Below the pieces are notes generated by a model that was not told the origin of the DNA, did not search any database, and worked only from the letters and a program-made list of their open reading frames with translations. From the NCBI GenBank assembly GCA_033485155.1, contig JAWQJJ010000001.1:62001-126000 (forward strand): a stretch of 64,000 nucleotides of DNA, written 5' to 3'. Origin of the DNA: Methanomassiliicoccus sp. GTDB taxonomy: Archaea > Thermoplasmatota > Thermoplasmata > Methanomassiliicoccales > Methanomassiliicoccaceae. Shown one piece after another: positions 16,901 to 25,235 of the stretch; positions within the stretch are counted from its first letter, which is position 1, and the number at the start of each line of letters is the position of its first letter. The position numbers and the translations under genes are program-made.

Positions 16901-17181
16901 CCCTTATCCCGGCGAGGGATAGAACATCGGACAGAATAAGGTTTTTCTTTAAAATTTCGAAATAATATTCAACCCTGGTCACGGGCTCCGAACATCAACG
17001 GACATATCGAATAATGTACAAATGTGCACCTCGGGTCGCCCATCATTCATCACCAGGTCAGTCCGAAAGGCTCGTCATTGGTGCGATACTTCCACATTCT
17101 TCTTACGAATAAACATATCGCTCGGTATTTAGGCGCCTTCTTTAGATAACCGGTTCTCGCTAGGTCGAGGAGAGGATGAAG
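16901..17181. promoter_or_regulatory. Divergent intergenic region between the RDD and arsenate reductase genes
   Basis: This is one of the longest gaps (about 280 bases) and it is A/T-richer than its surroundings. TATA-like elements are ATTTTAAAG/CTTTAAAAT (16949-16958), about 50 bases from the RDD start, and CTTTAGATAA about 35-45 bases before the arsenate reductase start. GAGGAGAGG (17167-17175) is the Shine-Dalgarno. I see no reading frame, RNA gene or long repeat in it. Confidence 0.45.
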
Positions 17182-17664
17182 ATGGTAGGACAGGACATGG
17201 ATTCCCCGGGGCCGCTCAGGCGCGTCCTCTTCGTATGCTGCCACAACTCCGCCCGGTCGCAGATGGCCGAGGCCATCCTGAACGCGCGCTATGGCTCCCG
17301 GTTCGAGGCGTTCTCCGCCGGCACCGAGCCGTCGCCCCAGGTGGACCCTCTAGCCGTTAAGGCGATGCACGAGATAGGACTGGACATATCTGGGAAGCGG
17401 ACCAAGAGCGTGGACGAGTTCATCCGCGACCGCATGGAATTCGACTACGTGGTCACCACGTGTTATGAAGCAAGGCAGTTCTGCCCATACATTCCGGCTC
17501 CGGAGCAGGTCCACGCCCGCTTCGACAACCCCCATAACCCCGCAGAGGGCGAGGACCAGCTGGACGCGATGCGCCGGGTGCGGGATCAGATAGTCGACTG
17601 GGTAGTGCGGTTCTTCGGTCCTCGGACGACCCTGCTAGAACTGGAGAAGGAGAAGGAAGGTTAG
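17182..17664 (+). CDS. arsC: Arsenate reductase, thioredoxin-coupled LMW-PTP type
   Basis: This 160-residue enzyme reduces arsenate to arsenite. Counting from ATG 17176, the phosphatase-like loop is C21-CHNSA-R27 (VCCHNSARSQMAE). The two further redox cysteines, C96 and C103, lie in TTCYEARQFCP; this is the three-cysteine relay of pI258-type ArsC. A late DNP (RFDNPHNP) completes the site. ATG 17182 is preferred over 17176 because the Shine-Dalgarno GAGGAGAGG directly abuts the first ATG and is well spaced to the second. Its 3' end overlaps the convergent ArsB-like permease by 30 bases. Confidence 0.9.
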   Translation: MVGQDMDSPGPLRRVLFVCCHNSARSQMAEAILNARYGSRFEAFSAGTEPSPQVDPLAVKAMHEIGLDISGKRTKSVDEFIRDRMEFDYVVTTCYEARQFCPYIPAPEQVHARFDNPHNPAEGEDQLDAMRRVRDQIVDWVVRFFGPRTTLLELEKEKEG

Positions 17665-18873
17665 GCAATTCAGGATCGTCAGAGGGATGCCCACCCGGGC
17701 GAACTCCCAGAAGGTCAGCGTTTCGCCCTCCTTCTCCGCGTTCTGGATGATGATGACGTTGCTGGCCGCCCCGAGGATGAGCAGGTTCCCGGCGATTGTG
17801 CTCCCCGCGGCCAGGGCGACCATTTCTGTCGGCCCCCCGCCGGCCTGGGCCAGCAGCGGCATGTATAGCGCTACGAAGGGCACGTTGGAGATGAACTGGC
17901 TCAGAACGACGCTGACCCCCAGGACCATGGGCAACGAGGTCAGCGAATGAGCTCCGCCCAGGAGTTCCTGGAAGAAGCCGGTTTCCCATACCGAGGCCAT
18001 GAGCACGAACATCGAGGCGAAGAAGACCAGCGTGGGCCAATCGATGCCTTTTACGATCTCTGTCCGCCTCGAGGAGCCGAGGACTATGGGAGCGGCCGCG
18101 GCCAAGGCGATGTAGGTGAGGCGAAAATCGATATCCGGCCGGACGGCGACGAGGGCGATCTTCACCGCTACCAGGATGGCGACGATCACCAGGCTCACCT
18201 TACACAGGTTCGCCAGCTTCACGTCCTTTATGACCTCCCCGTCGAACTCCAGGGTGCGGGGGTGGAACTCTTCGCGGTAGAACAGCCGCAGGAGGACATA
18301 AGCCAACAGGAGGTTGATGATCGTGGGAAGGAGCAGCCGGGAGAAGAACGCCACGAACGGATCGGTGATCCCACCGTTCAACGCTATGAGCAGGTTCTGT
18401 GGATTGCCTATGGGGCTCATCGCGCTGCCGGTGGTCACCGCGAAGGCCAGGGCCAGCAGGAGGAGTTTCGGCGAGACTCTCTGCTTGCTCGCATAGTGCA
18501 GCACCAGCGGGGTGCCGATGATGGCCAGAGTGTCGTTCATGAGGAACGCCGATAGCAGGCCGACGCAGAATAGCAGCAGGAGGACCATGTGGTCCACGCT
18601 TCGGGCATGGCGAAATATCCTCTGCCCCAGGAAGAACAGGTATCCGCTGCGGTACAGGGCCTCGCCCACGATGAACATGCCCAGCAGGAAGAGCATGACG
18701 TCGAGGTCGACCGCCTCCAGCGCAGCGGGCAGCGAGATCTGGAGCGTCAGAAGGACGACGAGGGCCCCACCGAACATGATTTGCCATATCTTAAGGCGGA
18801 ACCGGCCTACCTGCCTGACGGCGATGAGGCCGAACACCAGGAACAGGACGACGACCGGTATGCTGAGCTCCAT
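17635..18873 (-). CDS. ArsB/NhaD-type anion permease (ion transporter superfamily)
   Basis: This 412-residue membrane protein has about eleven hydrophobic segments and two copies of the characteristic hairpin region: GLLSAFLMNDTLAIIGTPLV with SPIGNPQN, and FISNVPFVALYMPLLAQ with the late AASNVIIIQNAE. This layout matches the ArsB/NhaD/citrate-type ion transporter superfamily. Being convergent with and overlapping an arsenate reductase, arsenite export is the likeliest role, but they are on opposite strands and so not an operon. A sodium/proton or dicarboxylate carrier is the alternative. Confidence 0.8.
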   Translation of the reverse strand: MELSIPVVVLFLVFGLIAVRQVGRFRLKIWQIMFGGALVVLLTLQISLPAALEAVDLDVMLFLLGMFIVGEALYRSGYLFFLGQRIFRHARSVDHMVLLLLFCVGLLSAFLMNDTLAIIGTPLVLHYASKQRVSPKLLLLALAFAVTTGSAMSPIGNPQNLLIALNGGITDPFVAFFSRLLLPTIINLLLAYVLLRLFYREEFHPRTLEFDGEVIKDVKLANLCKVSLVIVAILVAVKIALVAVRPDIDFRLTYIALAAAAPIVLGSSRRTEIVKGIDWPTLVFFASMFVLMASVWETGFFQELLGGAHSLTSLPMVLGVSVVLSQFISNVPFVALYMPLLAQAGGGPTEMVALAAGSTIAGNLLILGAASNVIIIQNAEKEGETLTFWEFARVGIPLTILNCLTFLLLLQF

Positions 18874-18950
18874 CCCGACGGTGAAGCGCGGAGAGGCATA
18901 AAGAGGTGCCCCGGTGGGTTCTATATCCTACGAGCGCCTAGAGGTGTTCG

Positions 18951-19475
18951 ATGGCCGTGCGCCTCTATGTCTATGACGAGGACCAGTGCGATCCCAAGAA
19001 ATGCACCGGGAAGAAGCTGGTGAGGTTCCACCTAGCGCAGGAGATCGCCTCCCTGAAGCGCATACCCTATGGGGCGGTGGCCCTCACCCCCTATTCGCAG
19101 AAGGCGATCTCCAGGGAGGACCGGGGGGCCGCGGAGAAGCATGGATTGCTGGTCATGGACATGTCCTGGAACCAGATAGAGACCTTTCCCAAGCTGAGGA
19201 ACGATGTGCGGCAACGCTCGCTCCCCTACATGCTGGCGGCCAACCCTGTCAACTGGGGCAAACCATGCAAGCTGTCGAGCGTTGAAGCGCTGGCCGCGTC
19301 GCTTTACATCATGGGGTTCAAGGACCAGGCGCTCGAGGCGCTGTCCAAGTTCAGTTGGGGCGAGCAGTTCATCAAGCTCAACCAGGAACCGTTGGATCGG
19401 TACTCCGAGGTGGAGACCAGTGGCGAGGTCGTGCGTATCCAGATGGAATACGTGCCGCCGGAACGCGGGGAGTGA
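18951..19475 (+). CDS. tsr3: Tsr3, rRNA aminocarboxypropyltransferase (DUF367)
   Basis: This 174-residue protein matches the Tsr3 family. It transfers the aminocarboxypropyl group of S-adenosylmethionine to N1-methylpseudouridine of small-subunit rRNA. The motifs are DEDQCDPKKCTGKKL near the N-terminus and MDMSWNQIE. The substrate loop RSLPYMLAANPVNWGKPCKLSSVEALAA and GWGEQF-like FSWGEQFIKLN follow. Length is typical for archaea. It lies upstream of mcm on the same strand, with a separate mcm promoter between them. Confidence 0.93.
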   Translation: MAVRLYVYDEDQCDPKKCTGKKLVRFHLAQEIASLKRIPYGAVALTPYSQKAISREDRGAAEKHGLLVMDMSWNQIETFPKLRNDVRQRSLPYMLAANPVNWGKPCKLSSVEALAASLYIMGFKDQALEALSKFSWGEQFIKLNQEPLDRYSEVETSGEVVRIQMEYVPPERGE

Positions 19476-19570
19476 CGCCCGATCCGCCCGGGGATACGTT
19501 GATAAGCGAAGTCGGCGTCAGCCACATGTAGTGCGCAGAACCAAGGCCAGCGAGCTCCTCGGGGTCAAGG

Positions 19571-19636
19571 ACAAGGCTATATATTCTCCGGGGGATAGAC
19601 GGCCCCTGCGTCAGCGAGGAAGGGACAGGTGAGCGT
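19571..19636 (+). promoter_or_regulatory. Promoter and RBS of mcm
   Basis: A clear TATA box (CTATATATTC, about 19576-19585) lies some 55 bases before the TTG start of mcm. AGGTGA follows, spaced five bases from the TTG. The rest of the 161-base gap after tsr3 holds nothing else recognisable. Confidence 0.6.
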
Positions 19637-22600
19637 TTGGCGGGCCAGGAAGATGAAGGGTACGATACAGTGATGAACGGCGCGACCGGCGAGGAGCCCA
19701 GGGACGAAAAGCTCCGCCCGGGAGTGGACGTTAGCGTGATCTCCAAGTGGGAGGCGTTCTTCCAGGGTACCGAGTACATGCAGAAGGTCCGCGAGGTCGC
19801 CGACCTGTACCCAGAGGTTCGCAGCGTCAACGTCCAGTACGACGACCTGGATCGCTTCGATGCCGACCTGGCCGCCGGCCTGCTGGAACATCCTGACCTG
19901 TACCTGCTGGCAGGGAAGCAGGCAATAAAGAACCTCATGCATCAGGACATGCGCCGGGCGGGCGTGAACCTGCGCATCCTCGCCCTGCCCCGGGATTCCC
20001 GGGTGGAGATCAGGGAATTGAGGGCCAAGCACGTAGGAAAGCTTGTCTCCGTCGAAGGCCTGGTCCGCAAGGCCACCGAGGTGCGACCGAAGATCACCGA
20101 CGCGCTGTTTCAATGCCTGCGCTGCGGGCACGTGATCCGGGAGGCCCAGGAGGGCCTGTTCTTCAAGGAGCCAATGGAGTGCTACAAGGAGCAGGACGGG
20201 TGCGGACGATCGGCGGGAAGCACAAAGTTCAAGCTCCTCACCGAGGAGTCGCGCTTCGTCGACACACAGAAGGTCGAGGTCCAGGAGAGCCCGGAGGGCC
20301 TGCGGGGAGGCGCTCAGCCGGAGAGGCTTACTGGCTACCTGGAGGACGACGCCGCCGGCTCGGTGGCCCCCGGGGACCGCATCACCCTGAACGGCATTCT
20401 ACGGTCGGTTCAGAAGGGCCAGCCCGCCAAGTCCACATTGTTCGACATCAACCTGGACATCATCGCCGCGGAGTCCCAGAGGCACGAGTACGAGGAGATC
20501 CAGATATCCGAGGAGGACGAGAAGCAGATCATCGAGGTGGCCCACTCCCCCGACGTGTTCAAGAAGATCGTGGCTTCGATATCGCCGACCATCTACGGCT
20601 ATGACGTAGAGAAGGAATCGCTCGCCCTGCAGCTATTCGGAGGGGTGCCGAAGAAGCTGGACGACGGGACGCGCATCAGGGGGGATATCCATATCCTGCT
20701 GATTGGTGACCCCGGTGTCGCCAAGTGCTGCGTCGGGGACACCGACATAGGCATGCCTGACGGCTCGACGCGGAAGATCCGGGACGTCGTCGAAGACATC
20801 CTTGCGAAGAGCGAGGCGGAGAAGATCGACGACGGTGTCACCGCCGCCGCGGACCTCGATGTGCTAACGTTCTCGATGCGCGGCCGCATGGAGGGCGGGA
20901 GATGCGTCCGGGTGTGGAAGCGAACCGCTCCGGAGAAGATGCTGCGCATCACCACGGAGAAGGGCCGCACCCTCATCGTAACGCCGACCCACCCGCTGTT
21001 CGTCCAGAACGGTCCCCGCATCCGGCCAGTGGAAGCGTGCTGCCTCAACGTCGGCCGCCCCATCGCCGTCTCAACGGGACTGTTCAAGCAGTGGAATGCC
21101 GATAACTTCGGCTTCGACTGCGGGTTCGACCTCGACCCCATCGCCTCCAAAGAGGAGATTTTTCCGCCAGAGGAATGGGTGTACGACCTGGAGGTCGAGC
21201 ACTCCCACAACTACATCGCCAACGGCATCGTGTCGCATAATAGCCAGATGCTGCGATACATGTCCCGCCTGGCCCCGCGTGGCATATATGCGTCCGGCAA
21301 GTCATCGTCCGCGGCCGGCCTGTGCGTGGCTCCGGATACGTGCATAGAGGTCGACGGCGACGAGGTACCCATCGGTGAGTTCGTCGAGAAAAGAATGAGC
21401 GCCCCGGTGGAGGCACGACCGGGGCAGTGGCGCGATGCGGTGACCGAGGTAAGTAACGTCGCCACCGTGTCCGACCGTCGCCAGGTCCTCAAGACGGTGG
21501 AAACGGTTTGGCGCATAAAGACCCCTCCATTTCTTGTGGAGATTAGAGAATCCTCAGGAAGGCGTCTGACGCTGACTCCGGAAACTAAGTTATGGTGCAT
21601 GCCAGAGTCCTCCCACGATGGGTGGAGGGAAGCCTCTGAGGTCGAAATAGGCGAGAAGGTCCTGGTTCGTGATGCCTCCACCGGCAATTTCCGATGGAGC
21701 ACCGTCGAGGAGGTCAGGGAAGTCACCGACTCGCTCCCTTCGCACGTGTACGATCTCACCGTCAGCGGAACGCACAGCTTCGTGGCCAACGGGTTCGTGG
21801 TGCACAACACTGCCGCCGCGGTCAAGGACGACTTCGGCGAGGGCCGGTGGACGCTGGAGGCCGGGGCGCTGGTCCTCGCCGATAAAGGAGCTGCATGCGT
21901 CGACGAAATGGACAAGATGACCGACCAGGACCGCTCCAGCATGCATGAGGCTATGGAATCGCAATGTTATGATGAACAAACAGAGATATTGACAAGCAAT
22001 GGATGGAAATATTTCAAGGATGTCGAGAAGGATGACCTGGTAGCTTCACTCTCCTCGGAGGGGGAGCTTGTCTTTGTTCAACCTACTCAGTATGTAGATG
22101 CTGAGTACGAGGGCGAGATGTACTATATTGAAGGGAGACAGGTCAATCTGGCCGTCACTCCCAATCATAACATGTATGTCTCTATTAACAAGCGTGCCGA
22201 TGAATGGCATCCTTTCAGGCTTCAGAGGATGGACGGCCTTCCCATTGGTAAGAAGATGAAGTTCAGAAGGAATGCCACATGGAACGGCGAAGAGAAAGAG
22301 ATGTTTGACCTACCACGGGTTGAGAAGTATGGGAACCAAGCAAGGGTTCCTCGCATCTCTAGCAAGCAATTCGAGATGGATGATTGGTTGGAGTTCCTTG
22401 GCTATTTCATTTCTGAAGGAAGTGTCCAGAAGGCCAACGGCATTCCTCATCGTGTTCATATCACACAGACCAAGGACCCCAACAAGGTGGAGAAGATCGG
22501 CAAATGCATCGAGAGGCTTGGCTATAAGGCAAGCTATGACGGCCACAACTTCGCTATCTCGGACAAGCAGCTTGCCAATTATCTAGCACCTCTGGGCAAG

Positions 22601-23911
22601 TGCCACGAAAAGTACATCCCAAGGGAGTACCTCCAGCTATCTTCCAGGCAATTGCTGATTCTGTTCGAAGCCCTGATGCTTGGAGACGGCTATCATCGAA
22701 AAACCACCGGTCATCGCGAATATGGGACATCATCGAAGAAGCTAGCAGATGGCGTCCAAGAGCTAGCTCTCAAGATCGGAATTTCCGCCAATATTAAAGT
22801 GGTCCTGCCTGGACGATACTCAAGCAGGCTTAATGGTCGAAAGATCGAATATGCTGTCCCTCACTATGTGGTGTCGCTTATTGACGGGTACCGTCGAAAC
22901 ATGAATGAGCCAATGATCAACACCTCACCAAGCCGCAAGAATATTTTTAAGGTCCAGTACTCTGGAAGGATATACTGCGTCGAGGTCCCCAACCATGTTC
23001 TCTACGTCCGTCGCAATGGCAAACCCGTGTGGTGCGGCAACACCGTTTCGGTGGCCAAGGCCGGCATCACAGCGACCTTACAGTGCCGATGCTCCCTTCT
23101 GGGGGCCGCGAACCCCAAGTACGGTCGGTTCCAGGAGCATCAGTATATCGCCGAGCAGATCAATATGCCCCCGGCGCTGCTCTCGAGGTTTGACCTCATC
23201 TTCGCCATGACCGACAAGCCATCCGCGGACCGTGATGCCAGCATCACTCAGCACATCCTGAGATCGCACCGCAGGGGTCAGATACTCAAGTATGAGGACC
23301 CGGCCGCGGTCCAAGGCGTCGATGCGGAGAAGATCATGAGCGATACGACGGCCATGCTGCCAGCGCTGGACCGCGACTTCTTCCGCAAGTACGTCGCGTA
23401 TTCTAAAAAGATAAATCCTATCTTATCCGATGAGGCCATGGCCATCATCTCACAGTACTACCTGAAGATCAGGAAGCAGGGCGAGGGAGAGGGCGCCTCG
23501 GTGCCCATCACCGCCCGTCAGCTGGAAGCGTTCGTTCGCTTGTCCGAGGCGAGCGCCCGGGCCCGTCTATCCACGCTGGTGGAGGCGGATGACGCCCAGC
23601 GCGCCGTGCGCATCGTCGAGTACTACCTCCGCCGCATCGCCGGAGAAGGGGACAAGCTGGACTTCGACATAATCGCCACCGGAACATCCCACTCTCAGCG
23701 GGAGCAGATCGGCATCCTGAAGAAGCTCGTGTCCGGGCTGGCGAAGAACGCGGAGTTCAAGAAGGGCGTGCCGGCCGAGGAGATCTACAAGTCGGCCATG
23801 GCCGAGGGCATCACGGAAGACCGGGCCAAGACGCTGCTCAAGCGCCTGGCCCAGAACGGAGAGATATATTCACCGTCGCCGGGCCACTACCGCCTGGCAT
23901 CGGAGGGATGA
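19637..23911 (+). CDS. mcm: Replicative helicase MCM interrupted by three inteins
   Basis: This 1424-residue precursor yields a 731-residue MCM after removal of inteins of 172, 162 and 359 residues. The extein has the N-terminal helical and OB regions and a zinc motif (CLRCGHVI about 26 residues before CGRSAG). Walker A GDPGVAK-SQ is split by intein 1. Walker B is ADKGAACVDEMDKM, sensor 1 is LGAANPKYGRF, and the arginine finger region is LLSRFDLIF. A C-terminal winged helix ends the protein. Intein boundaries lie at three conserved ATPase motifs. The start is TTG 19637 with AGGTGA; ATG 19673 would remove 12 residues. One base separates its stop from the DUF424 gene. Confidence 0.96.
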   Translation: MAGQEDEGYDTVMNGATGEEPRDEKLRPGVDVSVISKWEAFFQGTEYMQKVREVADLYPEVRSVNVQYDDLDRFDADLAAGLLEHPDLYLLAGKQAIKNLMHQDMRRAGVNLRILALPRDSRVEIRELRAKHVGKLVSVEGLVRKATEVRPKITDALFQCLRCGHVIREAQEGLFFKEPMECYKEQDGCGRSAGSTKFKLLTEESRFVDTQKVEVQESPEGLRGGAQPERLTGYLEDDAAGSVAPGDRITLNGILRSVQKGQPAKSTLFDINLDIIAAESQRHEYEEIQISEEDEKQIIEVAHSPDVFKKIVASISPTIYGYDVEKESLALQLFGGVPKKLDDGTRIRGDIHILLIGDPGVAKCCVGDTDIGMPDGSTRKIRDVVEDILAKSEAEKIDDGVTAAADLDVLTFSMRGRMEGGRCVRVWKRTAPEKMLRITTEKGRTLIVTPTHPLFVQNGPRIRPVEACCLNVGRPIAVSTGLFKQWNADNFGFDCGFDLDPIASKEEIFPPEEWVYDLEVEHSHNYIANGIVSHNSQMLRYMSRLAPRGIYASGKSSSAAGLCVAPDTCIEVDGDEVPIGEFVEKRMSAPVEARPGQWRDAVTEVSNVATVSDRRQVLKTVETVWRIKTPPFLVEIRESSGRRLTLTPETKLWCMPESSHDGWREASEVEIGEKVLVRDASTGNFRWSTVEEVREVTDSLPSHVYDLTVSGTHSFVANGFVVHNTAAAVKDDFGEGRWTLEAGALVLADKGAACVDEMDKMTDQDRSSMHEAMESQCYDEQTEILTSNGWKYFKDVEKDDLVASLSSEGELVFVQPTQYVDAEYEGEMYYIEGRQVNLAVTPNHNMYVSINKRADEWHPFRLQRMDGLPIGKKMKFRRNATWNGEEKEMFDLPRVEKYGNQARVPRISSKQFEMDDWLEFLGYFISEGSVQKANGIPHRVHITQTKDPNKVEKIGKCIERLGYKASYDGHNFAISDKQLANYLAPLGKCHEKYIPREYLQLSSRQLLILFEALMLGDGYHRKTTGHREYGTSSKKLADGVQELALKIGISANIKVVLPGRYSSRLNGRKIEYAVPHYVVSLIDGYRRNMNEPMINTSPSRKNIFKVQYSGRIYCVEVPNHVLYVRRNGKPVWCGNTVSVAKAGITATLQCRCSLLGAANPKYGRFQEHQYIAEQINMPPALLSRFDLIFAMTDKPSADRDASITQHILRSHRRGQILKYEDPAAVQGVDAEKIMSDTTAMLPALDRDFFRKYVAYSKKINPILSDEAMAIISQYYLKIRKQGEGEGASVPITARQLEAFVRLSEASARARLSTLVEADDAQRAVRIVEYYLRRIAGEGDKLDFDIIATGTSHSQREQIGILKKLVSGLAKNAEFKKGVPAEEIYKSAMAEGITEDRAKTLLKRLAQNGEIYSPSPGHYRLASEG
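20726..21241 (+). other. MCM intein 1: mini-intein in the Walker A motif
   Basis: This 172-residue intein (precursor residues 364-535) sits between the Walker A lysine (GDPGVAK) and SQML. Block A is CCVGDT with catalytic Cys1. Block B is VTPTHPL with its His. Blocks F and G are VYDLEVEHSHNYIANGIV and SHN, and the +1 residue is Ser. No LAGLIDADG or HNH motif is present. Base composition looks like the host gene, suggesting long residence. Confidence 0.93.
21323..21808 (+). other. MCM intein 2: mini-intein before TAAAVKDD
   Basis: This 162-residue intein (precursor residues 563-724) follows SGKSSSAAGL and precedes TAAAVKDD, the motif downstream of Walker A. Block A is CVAPDT, blocks F/G are VYDLTVSGTHSFVANGFV and VHN, and the +1 residue is Thr. 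The block B position reads LTPETKL, where a Thr occupies the place of the usual His. No endonuclease motif is present. Composition is host-like. Confidence 0.9.
21965..23041 (+). mobile_element. MCM intein 3: LAGLIDADG intein after Walker B
   Basis: This 359-residue intein (precursor residues 777-1135) lies between MHEAMESQ and TVSVAKAGI. Block A is CYDEQT and block B is VTPNHNM. A dodecapeptide endonuclease is present, with motif 1 EFLGYFISEGS (intein residues 143-153) and motif 2 ILFEALMLGDGYH (232-244), which looks intact. The C-terminus is VWCGN with Gly before Asn instead of His, and +1 is Thr. The DNA is visibly AT-richer and uses different codons from the flanking mcm sequence, a sign of recent arrival. 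Confidence 0.93.
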
Positions 23912-23912
23912 A

Positions 23913-24206
23913 ATGATCACGCTACACATGCACCGCCACGGCAAGGAGTTCTGCCTGGCCGCGGCAGACAAGGACCTCCTGGGAAACACGTACCGGGAGG
24001 AGGGCATCAAGCTGGAGGTGTGCCGGGAGTTCTATGAGGGCGAGGATGCCAGCGAGGAAATGCTCCTGAACCGCCTATCGATGTGCACCGTCGCCAACCT
24101 GGTGGGAGAGGAAACCATCAACGTGGCGCTCCGCCACGGTTACGTGCACGAGGACTGCATCCTAAGGATCGCTGGGGTCCCCCATGCCCAGCTGGCGAAG
24201 ATGTAG
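23913..24206 (+). CDS. DUF424 family protein
   Basis: This 97-residue archaeal protein belongs to the DUF424 family, function unknown. Recognisable parts are the AADKDLLGNTYREEGIKLEV segment near residues 17-36 and the C-terminal GYVHEDCILRIAGVPHAQ. It starts one base after the mcm stop, and its own stop is directly followed by the nmd3 ATG, so mcm-DUF424-nmd3 form one tight operon. In other archaea DUF424 genes also sit next to translation genes. Confidence 0.85.
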   Translation: MITLHMHRHGKEFCLAAADKDLLGNTYREEGIKLEVCREFYEGEDASEEMLLNRLSMCTVANLVGEETINVALRHGYVHEDCILRIAGVPHAQLAKM

Positions 24207-25235
24207 ATGTTCTGCGTCAAATGCGGCCGAGAAGGGCGAACCTACGGCGCCCTGTGCCCCGAATGCTTCCTCCAGGCCAACCATTTCACCTCGGTGCCGG
24301 AGTTCCTGGATCTCAATATCTGCGCGCACTGCGAGGAGTATTTACTTGACAAAAAGTGGAAGCACTACGATGTGGAGGAGGAGGCGGTGAAGGATTATGC
24401 CGCCGACAACATCGTGCTCCGGCAGGACGCCCGCATAGCCGAGCTGGAGATGGGGGTGGAGAAGATGGACGCCAAGCACTATCAGGTGAGGATGATCGCC
24501 CACCTGTGCCACGAGGACCTCGAGATCGAAGAGAGCCTGGAGACCACCGTGCGCGTCCGTCGCAACGTCTGCCCCAAGTGCAACAAGATCCAGGGTAACT
24601 ACTTCGAGTCCATTGTGCAGATCCGGCCGTCGGACAAGCGATTCTCCGACGAGGAGCGAGAAACGGTGCTCAACCGCGCCCTGGCGTTCGTCGAGGGCTT
24701 GGCCAAGGACAGTCGGGACGCCTTCGTGGCCAAGGTCACTCAAGCCCATGGCGGCTATGACATCTACGCCAGCACCATCGCCCTGGGCAAGGCCTTGTCC
24801 CGAGATCTCGTGTCCACCTACGGAGCGGAGTACAAAGAATCGTCCAGCCTGCAGGGGCAGAAGGACGGCCATGACATCTATCGCGTCACCTACCTCGTGC
24901 GCCTGCCGCCGTACCGGGTGCGGGACATCGTGCTCATCAACGGCCGCCTGTACATGGTGCACAGCACCGGTCCACAGTCCGCCAAGCTCCGCGACCTCAA
25001 GAGCAACGAGCTCCTGACAGCCATGAACCAGGACCTGAGGGAGGTGCGAGTCGTCGGCACCTCCAAGGACGTGGTGGACGCCGTGGTGCTGACCGAGACC
25101 GAGCGGGAATACCAGATCATGCACCCCGTCACTTACAAGACGGTGGAGATCAAGCACCCCCGCGGTTTCGAGCGCAAGGGCGACACGGTGAAGGTGTTCC
25201 CCTACGAGGGCGAGCTGTACTTCATCGGCAACTAG
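24207..25235 (+). CDS. nmd3: NMD3-family large-subunit maturation protein
   Basis: This 342-residue archaeal NMD3 homologue binds the 60S/50S subunit and takes part in its final maturation. The N-terminal zinc-binding region has paired CxxC motifs (CVKC, CPEC, CAHC), with another CPKC near residue 118 (VRRNVCPKCNKIQGNYFESIVQ). The following alpha/beta and OB-like domains are family-typical (DIYASTIALGKALSRDLVSTYG; YRVRDIVLINGRLYMV). The gene is directly joined to DUF424. The 3' end overlaps the convergent CinA-type gene by 14 bases. Confidence 0.93.
   Translation: MFCVKCGREGRTYGALCPECFLQANHFTSVPEFLDLNICAHCEEYLLDKKWKHYDVEEEAVKDYAADNIVLRQDARIAELEMGVEKMDAKHYQVRMIAHLCHEDLEIEESLETTVRVRRNVCPKCNKIQGNYFESIVQIRPSDKRFSDEERETVLNRALAFVEGLAKDSRDAFVAKVTQAHGGYDIYASTIALGKALSRDLVSTYGAEYKESSSLQGQKDGHDIYRVTYLVRLPPYRVRDIVLINGRLYMVHSTGPQSAKLRDLKSNELLTAMNQDLREVRVVGTSKDVVDAVVLTETEREYQIMHPVTYKTVEIKHPRGFERKGDTVKVFPYEGELYFIGN

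Noticed and set aside
19476-19636. Short coding fragment before mcm (RTKASELLGVKDKAI-like)
   Set aside because: It is only about 30 codons, without a start codon or Shine-Dalgarno of its own, and it runs into the mcm TATA box.
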